A stretch of DNA of 64,000 nt from NCBI GenBank assembly GCA_002729525.1, contig PBYI01000033.1, positions 62,001-126,000 of the forward strand, given 5' to 3'. The notes below the pieces were generated by a model, which did not search any database, was not told the DNA's origin, and saw only the letters and a program-made list of their open reading frames with translations. The translations under genes were made by a program, and so were the position numbers. Source of the stretch: Nocardioides sp. Lineage in GTDB: Bacteria; Actinomycetota; Actinomycetes; Propionibacteriales; Nocardioidaceae. Positions 31,204 through 40,936 of the stretch are shown in pieces. How positions within the stretch are numbered: the first letter of the stretch is position 1; each line of letters begins with the position of its first letter.

Positions 31204-33326
31204 CGGAGCCGGAGCTTCTTCGAGGTCGACGCCTGGGCGCGCTTGCTGGAGACCACCTTCGCGACGTACAGCGTGGGTCGGGAGCCGTTGAGGTCCCGCA
31301 CCGACAACCGCGCGACGTCGCCCGTGCGGTTCAGCCGCTTCGAACCGACGAGTGCATTGCGGCGGCCCTTCTTGGCGTAGAGCTTGACCCGCTCACCGGC
31401 CAGCGTGGTCGGGCCGACGACCTTGATGACGTCGGGCCTGCCGCCACGGGACCTGCCGGTCAGGCGGACGACGGCCGTGCCACGCCCCGAGCCGAACTGG
31501 GTGGCGCTCGTCGCGCTGGCCCGGCTCGAGGCCAGGGTGAGGACGAGCTTCCCGCCGTACTCGGTGGGGCGACCGCGCTCGGCGGGGTCGAGGATCGCGA
31601 GCGGCACCGCGCCGGACTCGTCGGTGGTCAGCGTCGAGCGCAGGGTGAGGCGTCCGCCAGCCGTGGGCAGACCGGCGTCCGCCTCCGTGCCCGGGACCGC
31701 CTCGACCCCGCGGCGGTAGACCGCGCGGACGGTGCGCCCGACCAGGGGCTGGCCGGCGACGGTGAGCACGGCGCTCGCGTCGATCCGGCCACCGCTGGCT
31801 GCACTCAGCCGGCGGGGCACCTCGACGGTGGCCCGACCCGTCGTGACCGTGCGGCCGGACCACCCGTCGGTGGTGCCGGTCCGGCGGTACTCCACGCTCC
31901 ACTCGGTGTCCTCGTCCGGCAGGGCCGGGAGCGGGATGGGGGAGAGCCCGTCGTCGCCGACGACCGTGGCCTCCTGCACGGCCGACGGGGTCGAGTCGAC
32001 GGGGTAGACCCGGTACTCCACGGGGTGGGTGCCCTCCCGCATGGGTGCGCCGTACTGGTCGAAGGCCTCGACGACGATGTCGCCGACGCGGTACTCGTCC
32101 ACGTCGAGCGCCGAGCCACGCGGCACGAACGAGTCGGTGCTGCCGGTCTCCTGGACGTAGGTGGTGGTCGTGACGGCGTTGGTGAGGAGGTCGGTGCCGG
32201 CCTCGTAGGCGTCGACGTCGGTGAGGTTGGCGTAGTAGCGCTCGTTGGTGCCGGTCGGTTGCTGCGCCACGACCTCGCCCGCGCCGTCGGTGTACCCGAC
32301 CAGCGCCCCGTCGCTCTCGCGCCGCACCTCCACGCCCGCGACCCGTCGCTCCTCCGGGTTCGCGCCTCGGCTGACGACGACCGTCACCGGGGCAGTCGGG
32401 CTGCCCTCGGGAACCGGGTCGGCCTCCGCGCCGATCTGCTCGGGCAGCTCCTCGACGAGGTCGACGACCGCGACGTCGTCGGTGTCGTGCGCGGCCGCGA
32501 GGGCCAGCGGAGCGCCGAGGTCGAAACCGGTGAGGTCGACCTCACCGCGGAACTCGCCCCCGAAGGCGCTGGAGGGCGTGCCGCCGCCGCTGCCGTCGGA
32601 GAGCTTGAGGTTGGCCGGGGTGAGGCTGACGTCCTGGTGCCCGGCGAAGGTGCCGGTCTCGGCGTCGTACCAGCTCAGGTCGACGGTGCCGCTGGTCGCG
32701 CGTGAGACGCCGCGGACGGAGGCGACGGGCGCGGTGCGACCGGAGTCGGCGTACGGCTGGGTGAAGTAGCCGACGGTCGTCGCAGCGTCGTTCATCTCGG
32801 AGGTGTCCGGGTTCTCGTTCTGGGTGAGTGCGATCGGCGCGAGGGGGTCCTCCGGCCCGCCGACGAGCACGTCGTTGCGGACGTCGTACGCCGTGCCGCC
32901 CGGCGAGGTGGCCGCGGCCCGCAGCGCGACGCGGGTGTTGCTGAGGGCCTCACCGGCGAGGCGACCGTCCCAGCGCAGGATGCCGTACCCGCCGTTGAGC
33001 TCCGTGGCGGCGCCGAGGTCGACCCAGCCCGGGCTCGCCGCGGTGGCGGCCGGGTCGAGGTTGGCCTGGAAGGAGAGGTCGGCCGAGAGACCGCCGACGG
33101 CCGCGAGCGTGATCGCGGCGTCGACGCTCTCGGGGGCCGAGGAGGCGGCCTGGGTCTGCTGGCTGAGCAGCACGACCGCGCCGGGAGCGCGAGCGGGCTC
33201 GGCGGCCACCGGGGCGGCCAGGCAGGTGGCTCCGAGCCCGAGAGCGGTGACGGCGCAGACGGCGAGTGAGGACGGACGGGCGAGTCGCACGGTGATCTCC
33301 GAGATCTGATCGGTACGGCGCCTCAC
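31200..33326 (-). CDS. large secreted protein with Ig-like repeats, function unknown
   Basis: Signal-like N terminus, Ser/Thr-rich beta-type repeats (AVLTVAGQPLVGRTVRAVYRR, VVRLTGRSRGGRP); true start may be the internal GTG (VRLARPSSLAVCAV). Confidence 0.75.
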   Translation of the reverse strand: MRRRTDQISEITVRLARPSSLAVCAVTALGLGATCLAAPVAAEPARAPGAVVLLSQQTQAASSAPESVDAAITLAAVGGLSADLSFQANLDPAATAASPGWVDLGAATELNGGYGILRWDGRLAGEALSNTRVALRAAATSPGGTAYDVRNDVLVGGPEDPLAPIALTQNENPDTSEMNDAATTVGYFTQPYADSGRTAPVASVRGVSRATSGTVDLSWYDAETGTFAGHQDVSLTPANLKLSDGSGGGTPSSAFGGEFRGEVDLTGFDLGAPLALAAAHDTDDVAVVDLVEELPEQIGAEADPVPEGSPTAPVTVVVSRGANPEERRVAGVEVRRESDGALVGYTDGAGEVVAQQPTGTNERYYANLTDVDAYEAGTDLLTNAVTTTTYVQETGSTDSFVPRGSALDVDEYRVGDIVVEAFDQYGAPMREGTHPVEYRVYPVDSTPSAVQEATVVGDDGLSPIPLPALPDEDTEWSVEYRRTGTTDGWSGRTVTTGRATVEVPRRLSAASGGRIDASAVLTVAGQPLVGRTVRAVYRRGVEAVPGTEADAGLPTAGGRLTLRSTLTTDESGAVPLAILDPAERGRPTEYGGKLVLTLASSRASATSATQFGSGRGTAVVRLTGRSRGGRPDVIKVVGPTTLAGERVKLYAKKGRRNALVGSKRLNRTGDVARLSVRDLNGSRPTLYVAKVVSSKRAQASTSKKLRLR

Positions 33327-33456
33327 GGTCGCTGGTCTCCCGAGTCCCTGCGAGGCCGACGACGCGCACGTTAGAGCACGTCACCGACCGTGTGCCCGTT
33401 TTTCACAGGCTCGGGACACGTGTCCCTCGAGCGCCTGTCTGCGATCGCGGTGCCGC

Positions 33457-34797
33457 TCAGAGCCGCGAGCGTCCGTCCCAGCCGCCCCGCGGCGACCCCT
33501 TCACCCCGAAGAAGTCCGCCACCGTCGGCGCGACGTCGACGGTGTGCGCCACGTCGGCCGACGCCACGCCGCGCTGCACCGAACGGTGCCCGCCGGTGAT
33601 GAAGAACGGAATCGAGCGGGTGACCAGGTGACCGTGGTTGCCGGGGATCGGGTTGCTCGTCACCGGGTCGGGGTCGCTGAACCGCCAGCCCTTCTTGCAG
33701 AACACCACGACGTCGCCGGCCTCCGGGCCCAGACGCATCCACTTCTTGGTGCGCGGCAGCGCGGCGTGCACGCCGTCCACCCGCGCGGCGACCCGCTGCA
33801 TGCGGCGTACGGCCTTCTCGCGCTGGGCGGCGGGGCCCAGCCAGTAGAGGAGGTCGGCGCCACCGTTGTCGCCGATCGCGACCTTGCCGGCCAGGAACGG
33901 GTCGGAGTCCATCGGTCCCTGCAGCGACACCACGCGGTGGGGGTAGGACCAGTCCATCGAGTGGTCGGCCAGGACGATCATCATCGAGTTCTTCCAGCGG
34001 CCGGTCTCGACGAGCATCCGGGTGAACTGCGCGATGTAGTTGTCGGTCTTGGCCAGCGCGAGGTTGCGCAGCGCGCGCACGCCGGTCGGGCCGGTCAGGT
34101 CGGTGTGGCCGTAGCGGTCGATGTCGCCGAGGTTGACGAACATCAGGTGCGGGTCGTAGTCCTCGACCATCGCGGTGGCGGCCCGCATCGTGAACTCGTC
34201 CGGCGCGTGCCCGGAGACCGGGATGATCGGGAACGGCTCCCAGCGGCGCTTCGCCCGCGGCCCGAAGATGCCGTAGAGGTACTCCTTGCTCAGCACCGTC
34301 GCGGTGCGCAGGCCCTGGCGGTTGAGCCGTTGGAGGATCGTGTCGGCGCCGAGGTCGCGGGCCCGGTCGAGGGTGCGGGTGTCGCGGATCGAGCGGTCGT
34401 AGATGCTGTTGGCCGGCACGCCCGAGCGATCGGGGCGGACGCCGGTCATCATCATCACGTGGTTGGGGATCGTCTCCATGATCGGCATCGACGACGCCCG
34501 CGACCACCGCATGCCGCGGTCGCGCAGCCGCATCAGGTGGGGCGTGAGGCCGGCGTCGATCTCCTCCGGCTTGCAGCCGTCGATGACGAACACGTAGGCG
34601 CGCTTGCGGGTGCGCGGGCTGACGGCCTCGGCGTGCTCCATACCGAGACCGGCCGTCGCCGCGGACATGGCGAGCCCGGCGCCGCCGAGCTGGAGGAGCG
34701 TCCGGCGTCCGGTGGCCAGGTCGGCCGCCCCGCGCTCGTACGGCGCAGGGTCGCCGGCGGGGCGTCGTACGGGACCGCCGCTGCAGAGGTCGCTCAT
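33457..34797 (-). CDS. alkaline phosphatase family protein (type I phosphodiesterase/nucleotide pyrophosphatase-like), Tat-type signal
   Basis: GRRTLLQLGGAGLAMSAATAG; YVFVIDGCKPEEIDAGLTPHL; TGVRPDRSGVPANSIYD; VLADHSMDW. Confidence 0.87.
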   Translation of the reverse strand: MSDLCSGGPVRRPAGDPAPYERGAADLATGRRTLLQLGGAGLAMSAATAGLGMEHAEAVSPRTRKRAYVFVIDGCKPEEIDAGLTPHLMRLRDRGMRWSRASSMPIMETIPNHVMMMTGVRPDRSGVPANSIYDRSIRDTRTLDRARDLGADTILQRLNRQGLRTATVLSKEYLYGIFGPRAKRRWEPFPIIPVSGHAPDEFTMRAATAMVEDYDPHLMFVNLGDIDRYGHTDLTGPTGVRALRNLALAKTDNYIAQFTRMLVETGRWKNSMMIVLADHSMDWSYPHRVVSLQGPMDSDPFLAGKVAIGDNGGADLLYWLGPAAQREKAVRRMQRVAARVDGVHAALPRTKKWMRLGPEAGDVVVFCKKGWRFSDPDPVTSNPIPGNHGHLVTRSIPFFITGGHRSVQRGVASADVAHTVDVAPTVADFFGVKGSPRGGWDGRSRL

Positions 34798-36479
34798 CGG
34801 GCCACCGGTCCGTCCGCCCGCTGCACGGTGCTCGTGCCGGTCCTGGTGACGTACGACGTCTGGTAGCGCAGCGTCGCGTCGCGGTCGGCCCGGTCGCTGA
34901 TCACGAACCAGTCCATCTGGGCGCGCTTGGCGTTCAGGTCGAGCACCGAGAACCCGTGGTCGTCGAAGTTGAGGTGCTTGATGTGCGGGTTGTCGGCCAT
35001 GATCACCTGCTCCACCGCGATGCTCGTCGTGCGCGACGGCGTCCCGGTGATGTCCTTGAGGTTGTTCGAGGTGACCGACGAGCAGACGAACTCCACGCCG
35101 GCAGACCCCGACAGCGGGTAGCTGCCGACGTCGTTGGGGATCTCGCACGCCCACGCGGAGTGGATATCGCCGGTGATGAAGAGGGCGTTCTCCACGTGGT
35201 GGTTGTTGATGAAGTTGACGACCTCCTGCCGGTCGTGGGTGTAGCCGTCCCACTGGTCGACGTTGTACGGCGCGCCGTCGGTCGGGATGATGCCGGTCAC
35301 CGAGCTCACGGGGTCGACGAGCTCGCCGGGCAGCTGGGCGAACGTGACCGGCGTGATCATCACCGGGTTGCCGATGACCTTCCACAGCGCGCGCTTGCGC
35401 ACGAACGACTTCTTCAGCCAGCGCAGCTGGACCTTGCCGGTGATGGTGCGGTGGGGGTTGCTGACGGCCGGGTCGATCGCCGGGGTGGCGACCTGCTCGC
35501 TGCGGTAGGTGCGCAGGTCGAGCATGGAGATCTCGGCGAGCTTGCCGAAGCGCAGCCGGCGGAACAGGCGGGTGCCGTCGCCGAGCTCGGCGGTGCCGTC
35601 GAGCAGCACCGGCATCCACTCGTCGTACGCACGGTGCGCGCGGGCGCGTCGCTTGAGGTAGTCGCCCTCGCTCGCGTCGTGGTTCTCTGCGCCGCCGCGC
35701 CACTGGTCGTTGGTGACCTCGTGGTCGTCCCAGGTGACGATCCAGGGGAACCGGGCGTGGGCGTCCTGGAGGTCCGGGTCGCGCTTGTACTGCGCGTGCC
35801 GGCGCCGGTAGTCCTCCAGCGACACCATCTCGTGCGCCGGGTCGTGCCTGCGGATGTCGACGTTGTCGCTGCCGTAGCCGTACTCGCCGGGGCCGTACTC
35901 GTAGAGGTAGTCGCCGAGGTGGACCACGGCGTCGAGGTCGTGGCGCTTGGCGAGGTGGCGGTAGACCGAGAACCAGACGGCCTGGAGGTTCGCGCACGAG
36001 ACGACGCCGAAGCGCAGGTTCCTCGGCGAGGCGCTGCGGGCCGGTGCGGTCTGGAGCCGCCCGACGCGGCTGCGGGTCCCGCGGTAGACGAAGCGGTAGA
36101 AGTAGCGGCGCCCGGACTTGAGCCCGGTGACGTCCAGCTTGACCGTGTGGTCGCGGTGCGGACCGGTGGAGAACGTGCCGCGGCGGACCACCTTGCGGAA
36201 GCGCGCGTCCTTGGCGACCTCCCACCGCACCGTCACCTTCGGTCCCTTGCCGGAGCCGGGCGTCGCCTGTGCGGTCGGGGTGACCCGCGTCCAGATCACG
36301 CACTTGGTCGGGCGCGGGTCGCCGGATGCGACCCCGTGGCGGAAGTAGCGCTTGCCCGCCGCCTCGGCGGGGTCGGGGAGCACGCCGCCGGCGAGGCCGA
36401 CACCGGCGGCACCCGCGGTGCCGGTGGCCAGGACGGTGCGTCGTCGCACCGGGGGGTTGAGGTTCACACCCGGATTCAA
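34794..36479 (-). CDS. phoD: PhoD-like alkaline phosphatase, Tat-type signal
   Basis: RRRTVLATGTAG; FRHGVASGDPRPTKCVIWTRVTP; VHLGDYLYEYG; VTWDDHEVTNDQW; ALFITGDIHSAWACEIP. Confidence 0.94.
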   Translation of the reverse strand: MNPGVNLNPPVRRRTVLATGTAGAAGVGLAGGVLPDPAEAAGKRYFRHGVASGDPRPTKCVIWTRVTPTAQATPGSGKGPKVTVRWEVAKDARFRKVVRRGTFSTGPHRDHTVKLDVTGLKSGRRYFYRFVYRGTRSRVGRLQTAPARSASPRNLRFGVVSCANLQAVWFSVYRHLAKRHDLDAVVHLGDYLYEYGPGEYGYGSDNVDIRRHDPAHEMVSLEDYRRRHAQYKRDPDLQDAHARFPWIVTWDDHEVTNDQWRGGAENHDASEGDYLKRRARAHRAYDEWMPVLLDGTAELGDGTRLFRRLRFGKLAEISMLDLRTYRSEQVATPAIDPAVSNPHRTITGKVQLRWLKKSFVRKRALWKVIGNPVMITPVTFAQLPGELVDPVSSVTGIIPTDGAPYNVDQWDGYTHDRQEVVNFINNHHVENALFITGDIHSAWACEIPNDVGSYPLSGSAGVEFVCSSVTSNNLKDITGTPSRTTSIAVEQVIMADNPHIKHLNFDDHGFSVLDLNAKRAQMDWFVISDRADRDATLRYQTSYVTRTGTSTVQRADGPVAR

Positions 36480-36573
36480 CGACGGCGGCGCCGTCAGGTC
36501 ATGGGGACTCCCCGGTCCTCACCCGCTGTTCACCCGCCCGTCGCCCTCCGTGAGCGGGTGGTCGGGCCGTACG

Positions 36574-38235
36574 TCAGCGGCGTACGGCGTGCGCCTTGAC
36601 GACCTGCCGACGCCGGTCGTCCTTCGAGGTGCCGGTGCACGAGAAGGCGTCGCCGGTGTCGCAGCGGTAGTGGTCGCCGGCGTTGACGACGGTGACCTCC
36701 ACCCACTTCACGGTGCCCTTGGTGAACTTCGCCGAGATCCGGCCGTCGCCCTTGGTGTTGAGGCCGACGAAGCGGCTGGTCGGCCTGGCGCCCTTCTTGT
36801 TGACCGTCACGACCGCGCCGGCGCCGCGGACGGCGTTGGAGAGGTCGAAGCGGAAGTTGAGCTTCCAGCGACCGTTGCCCAGCCCGGTGCTCGGGACGTA
36901 GCGGTACGTCGCCGAGGCGAGGTGGTTGAGCCGGAAGGAGCGGTTGCGGGCGTCGGTGGAGCGGGTGACCTTCTGCGAGCCGGCCAGCGGCGCGCTCGGG
37001 TAGGCCTTGCCCTCCTCGTACGAGCGACCCGGGGACCGGTTGGCGGTGGAGAAGAACGCCCACGCCTTCGTGAGCGAGACGTTGCGGGCGGCGAGGGTGT
37101 TGCCGACCGCCTTGATGGAGTACTGGTCCATCCCGCCGGGGGCGGCGTCCGCGCGGCGCCACATGTCGCGCACCAGTGTCGGCAGGTCGCCCTGCGCGCC
37201 GGGACGCAGCTCGGTCAGCCACCGGAAGAAGATCCACGTGCCGTAGGGGAGCAGGCCGGCCTGGTAGTCGAGCGGGAGGTTGGGGTCCGAGATCGGGCTC
37301 TCGCGGAGGTACTGCCGGTTGTCGTTGACGTTGTCGAAGACCTCGTCCTCGGCCCAGGTAGCCGTGCCCTCCATGAACCAGGTGTCCTCGTAGATGTCGT
37401 AGGCGAACTGCACGGCGTGGAAGTACTCGTGCGCCGCGGTGACCTGGAGGTTCTGACGGGACGTGTTGAACGGGAACTGGCTGGAGGAGTAGTCGTTGTC
37501 CAGCACGCAGTAGGCCCACACGTCGGAGGCGCCGCTGGTCTCGTCGGTGGTGCAGTAGCCGTAGAAGCCGCGGCGTCCGACGTCGGAGAGGTAGACGTCG
37601 GTGCGGTTGTCGCCGCCCCGGGTGCCGTCGGGCTTGGGCGCGCGGTAGCCGGCGTCGACGTACGTCTGGTGGACCTTGGTGAGGGTGCGCACCGCGAAGG
37701 TGACGTAGTCGGGCACGCCGTCGTCGTCGTTGTCGGCCATGGGCGGTGCGTCGCGGGTGGTCGCGACGTAGTGGATGCACACGACGGTCGAGCAGACCGG
37801 GGTCTCCTCGGCCACGGAGTAGCCGTCGTACGCACCGGCGCCGCTGGTGGGCCGGGCAAGCACGCGGGCGGCCTCCTCCTGCTGGGCCTCCGGGAGGTCG
37901 TCGCGGGTGGCGACGACGTCGCGCAGCGCCATGGTGACGCTGGTGGCCTCGGCGGTGTCGGACCCCGTGTCGGCCCCCGCGTCGGCCTCGCTGCCGCGAC
38001 CGACCGTGGGCACGTCGCCGCTGAGCACGTCCTGTGCGGTCTCCAGGGCGGCGACGGCCTGCTCGGCCGGGGTGCCCGGATCGGCGGCGTCAGTGAGGGG
38101 GTCGGTCAGCGACGCGGCGGGGTCGACCGGTGCCGGGTCGTCCGCGGAGGCGGGCGAGACCGGGGCGACGAGCAGCGCCGAGCCCACGGCCAGGGAGGCC
38201 AGGGCAGCGGTGAGCGAGAGCGTGAGCGGGCGCAT
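36574..38235 (-). CDS. secreted MXAN_6640-like putative metalloprotease
   Basis: Signal peptide; DNDDDGVPDYVTFAVRTL; QVTAAHEYFHAVQFAYD (HExxH); TWFMEGTATWAEDEVFD. Confidence 0.85.
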   Translation of the reverse strand: MRPLTLSLTAALASLAVGSALLVAPVSPASADDPAPVDPAASLTDPLTDAADPGTPAEQAVAALETAQDVLSGDVPTVGRGSEADAGADTGSDTAEATSVTMALRDVVATRDDLPEAQQEEAARVLARPTSGAGAYDGYSVAEETPVCSTVVCIHYVATTRDAPPMADNDDDGVPDYVTFAVRTLTKVHQTYVDAGYRAPKPDGTRGGDNRTDVYLSDVGRRGFYGYCTTDETSGASDVWAYCVLDNDYSSSQFPFNTSRQNLQVTAAHEYFHAVQFAYDIYEDTWFMEGTATWAEDEVFDNVNDNRQYLRESPISDPNLPLDYQAGLLPYGTWIFFRWLTELRPGAQGDLPTLVRDMWRRADAAPGGMDQYSIKAVGNTLAARNVSLTKAWAFFSTANRSPGRSYEEGKAYPSAPLAGSQKVTRSTDARNRSFRLNHLASATYRYVPSTGLGNGRWKLNFRFDLSNAVRGAGAVVTVNKKGARPTSRFVGLNTKGDGRISAKFTKGTVKWVEVTVVNAGDHYRCDTGDAFSCTGTSKDDRRRQVVKAHAVRR

Positions 38236-38284
38236 GGACGCGAGGCTACGTGGCGGGTCTGTGGATGTCTGTTCGGGAGACGTC

Positions 38285-38319
38285 AGCGGGGACGTCGGTC
38301 GACGACCGACGTCCCCGCT
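38285..38319 (-). terminator. perfect 17-bp inverted repeat downstream of lexA
   Basis: AGCGGGGACGTCGGTCG-A-CGACCGACGTCCCCGCT. Confidence 0.75.
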
Positions 38320-38341
38320 CACGGTGGACTGCTGCGTGGGA

Positions 38342-39097
38342 TCACATGCGGCGCAGGACCGCGGTGACCTTGCCGAGGATGGTGGCGTGGGTGCCGTCGA
38401 TCGGCTCGAACGCCGGGTTGTGCGGCAACAGCCAGACCTTGCCGTCCTTGCGCTGGAAGGTCTTCACGGTGGCCTCGCCGTCGATCATCGCCGCCACGAT
38501 CTCGCCGTTGTCGGCGGTCGGCTGCTGGCGGATGACGACGTAGTCGCCGTCGCAGATGGCTGCCTCGATCATCGACTCGCCGCTGACCTCGAGCAGGAAG
38601 AGGGTGCCGTCGCCGACGAGCTGGCGGGGGAGCGGAAACACGTCCTCCACGCGCTCCTCGGCCAGGATCGGGCCGCCCGCCGCGATCCGGCCCACGACGG
38701 GCACGTTGGTCGGCACCGGGGCGGAGTCGCCGACGCCGGTCTCGTCGTACGTCGACTCCTCGGCGCTGCTGATCGACCGGCGGGCCTTCATCAGCTCCGG
38801 CAGGAACACCTCGAGCGCGCGCGGCCGCTTCGGGTCGCGCTTGAGGAAGCCCTTCTCCTCCAGCACCCGCAGCTGGTGGGCCACCGAGGAGGTGCTGGAC
38901 AGGCCCGCGGCGTTGCCGATCTCGCGCATGCTCGGCGGGTAGCCGCGTTGCTCGATGCTGTCCTTGATGTGCGCCAGCACCCGCTGCTGGCGCGGCGTCA
39001 ACCCCGTCGCGTCGGGCGGGCCGTCGGGGATCTCCGACACGGTGCGCTTGCTCGCGCCCCGGCGGCTGGTGCTCGAGGTGTCGCGGGAGGAGGCCAT
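38342..39097 (-). CDS. lexA: SOS repressor LexA
   Basis: [44 protein letters not shown]; cleavage [41 protein letters not shown]. Confidence 0.96.
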   Translation of the reverse strand: MASSRDTSSTSRRGASKRTVSEIPDGPPDATGLTPRQQRVLAHIKDSIEQRGYPPSMREIGNAAGLSSTSSVAHQLRVLEEKGFLKRDPKRPRALEVFLPELMKARRSISSAEESTYDETGVGDSAPVPTNVPVVGRIAAGGPILAEERVEDVFPLPRQLVGDGTLFLLEVSGESMIEAAICDGDYVVIRQQPTADNGEIVAAMIDGEATVKTFQRKDGKVWLLPHNPAFEPIDGTHATILGKVTAVLRRM

Positions 39098-39128
39098 GGC
39101 AGGAGGGTGCCACCACCGACCCCCGCGA

Positions 39129-39144
39129 TCAAACATGTGTTCGA
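39129..39144 (-). promoter_or_regulatory. SOS box (LexA operator) of lexA
   Basis: Minus strand TCGAACACATGTTTGA, matching the actinobacterial SOS box consensus. Confidence 0.9.
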
Positions 39145-39228
39145 ACGGCGTGTCGCGCCGCTCCCGGCCCGTCCACGGCCGGCGGCAGTCGGGTGCGGGC
39201 GCCGGTCGGACCGTGCCAGGGTGCCCGC

Positions 39229-40023
39229 ATGAGCTCCCGCGTCGTCCCCGGCACGTCCGCCGTCGTCACCGGATCGGCTCGCGGCATCGGCCGCGCCGTC
39301 GCCGCCCGTCTGGTCGCCGACGGGCTGCGGGTAGTGGTGGCCGACCTCGACGGCGAGGCGGCCCGGCGTACGGCTGAGGAGATCGGGGCGGTGGAGGGAC
39401 TCGCCCAGGACGTGCGCGACCCGGCCTCGCACGGGCTGGTCGCCGACGCTGCCGAGCGGCACGGCCCGCTCGCGGTGTGGGTCAACAATGCCGGCGTCGG
39501 CTTCGACGGCGACCTCGCCGATCTCTCCGAGACGCACGTCCGCGGTCTCGTCGACGTCAACCTGGTGGGCGTGGTGTGGGGCATGCGCACCGCGCTGGAG
39601 CGGTTCCACGGGCAGGGCGAGCTCGTCAACGTGGCGTCGCTGTCGGGGCTCGGCCCGGTGCCCGGGCTGTCGCTGTACGCCGCCACCAAGGCCGCTGTCG
39701 TCTCCCTCACCTCCTCGGTGTCGATGGAGGCGCCCCGCGGGGTCGGCGTGCACGCGGTGCTGCCCGACGGCGTCGCGACGCCGCTGCTCGCCGACATGGC
39801 CGACGACGGCCGCGCCAAGGCGCTCGTGCACTCCGGTGGCCGGATCCTGTCTCCCGAGGAGGTCGCCGACGCCGTGGCCGAGCTGCTCGGCTCCTCCCGC
39901 GTCCTGCGCACCCTCCCGGGCCGCCGCGGCGCCGTGATGCGGCTGGCGGCGCTCGCGCCCTCGGTGTCCGCGCGGGTGATGGGACTGGTCACCGCGCAGG
40001 GGCGCCGCGCGCTGCGCTCCTAG
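39229..40023 (+). CDS. SDR family oxidoreductase
   Basis: [48 protein letters not shown]. Confidence 0.93.
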   Translation: MSSRVVPGTSAVVTGSARGIGRAVAARLVADGLRVVVADLDGEAARRTAEEIGAVEGLAQDVRDPASHGLVADAAERHGPLAVWVNNAGVGFDGDLADLSETHVRGLVDVNLVGVVWGMRTALERFHGQGELVNVASLSGLGPVPGLSLYAATKAAVVSLTSSVSMEAPRGVGVHAVLPDGVATPLLADMADDGRAKALVHSGGRILSPEEVADAVAELLGSSRVLRTLPGRRGAVMRLAALAPSVSARVMGLVTAQGRRALRS

Positions 40024-40104
40024 GTGGTTGAGCCCTTCGAGACGCCTCGTCCCTCGGCTCCTCAGGAACTACCGGGCGAGCGAAGCGAGTCCGGGTCGAA
40101 ACCC
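40023..40104 (+). repeat. dispersed intergenic repeat, GGTGGTTGAGC...GGTCGAAACC type (copy 2)
   Basis: GGTGGTTGAGCCCTTCGAGACG...CGAGCGAAGCGAGTCCGGGTCGAAACC; ends shared with 6541-6585. Confidence 0.55.
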
Positions 40105-40158
40105 CGGTGGCCGCCCGCCGACCGCGCCCACCAAGGCTCCCGCCTGCCCGCGACACGT

Positions 40159-40243
40159 TCGAACAAACTTTCGCCCAGGTGCTTGATTCCGTTCGAACAC
40201 CTGATCTAAACTCGCACATGTGTTCGATCGAACGCATGCTCGA
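40159..40243 (+). promoter_or_regulatory. SOS-box cluster: two abutting boxes (40212-40227, 40228-40243) and two partial boxes (40159-40174, 40193-40208)
   Basis: TCGCACATGTGTTCGA followed directly by TCGAACGCATGCTCGA; TTGATT-N18-TAAACT promoter-like elements overlap. Confidence 0.85.
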
Positions 40244-40378
40244 TCAGCCAGCTGAGCCGATGACATCACCGCAGGTCACAGACTTGTCGGCGGTCGCGTC
40301 TAGAACTGGTCCCACATCGAGCAGCACCCGATCCGCACGCAGACCCGAGGCTGACCGCCACTTCCCCAGGAGGTCCTC

Positions 40379-40774
40379 ATGAGCACCACCGCCGTCCTTC
40401 CCCGCACCGTCGACACCCGCGTCCTCCCCGAGGTGCGGGCGGTCCGTCCGGTGCGCCACCCGGCGGGCCGCTCCGGGGGGTCGACCTACCGCCTGACCCG
40501 CCGCGGACGTCTCGTCGTCTTCGCGCTGGCGCTGCTCGCGGTGATGGCGGTCGGGCTGCTCCTGGCCGGCGGCTCCGCCGCGTCGCCCGAGGCGGAGCCG
40601 ACCACCACGGTGGTCGTCGCGCCGGGCGAGACGCTGTGGGGGATCGCGGGCGACCTCGCTGCAGAGCGCGGCGACGCCGACGTGCGCTCGATGATGGAGC
40701 GCCTCGAGAAGCTCAACGGCCTCGAGTCCAGCATGCTGATGGCCGGCCAGCGCCTCGAGGTCCCGCTCGACTGA
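40379..40774 (+). CDS. LysM-domain membrane protein, candidate SOS cell-division inhibitor (ChiZ/YneA-like)
   Basis: TM segment; VAPGETLWGIAGDLAAERGDADVRSMMERLEKLNGLESSMLMAGQRLEVP LysM; lexA-LysM-nrdR synteny; AGGAGG RBS. Confidence 0.87.
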   Translation: MSTTAVLPRTVDTRVLPEVRAVRPVRHPAGRSGGSTYRLTRRGRLVVFALALLAVMAVGLLLAGGSAASPEAEPTTTVVVAPGETLWGIAGDLAAERGDADVRSMMERLEKLNGLESSMLMAGQRLEVPLD

Positions 40775-40868
40775 GCCTGAAGACGTGCGGGTCCGCGTGG
40801 GGCGGACCCGCCGACACGCGTCGCCGGTCGCCTCGACCCCGACCGGCGCGCTTCACAGGGGAAGAAAC

Positions 40869-40907
40869 AAAGGTGCGGAGCCGGCCGATCCCCGGCTCCG
40901 CACCTTT
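40869..40907. terminator. bidirectional terminator between convergent genes
   Basis: AAAGGTGCGGAGCCGG-CCGATCC-CCGGCTCCGCACCTTT, 16-bp perfect stem. Confidence 0.85.
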
Positions 40908-40936
40908 CCTGTGTCCGAGTGGATGCAGTGAGGGCG

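Noticed and set aside
40085-40110. tRNA T-arm-like GGGTCGAAACCCC
   Set aside because: No acceptor, D or anticodon arm around it; explained by the dispersed repeat
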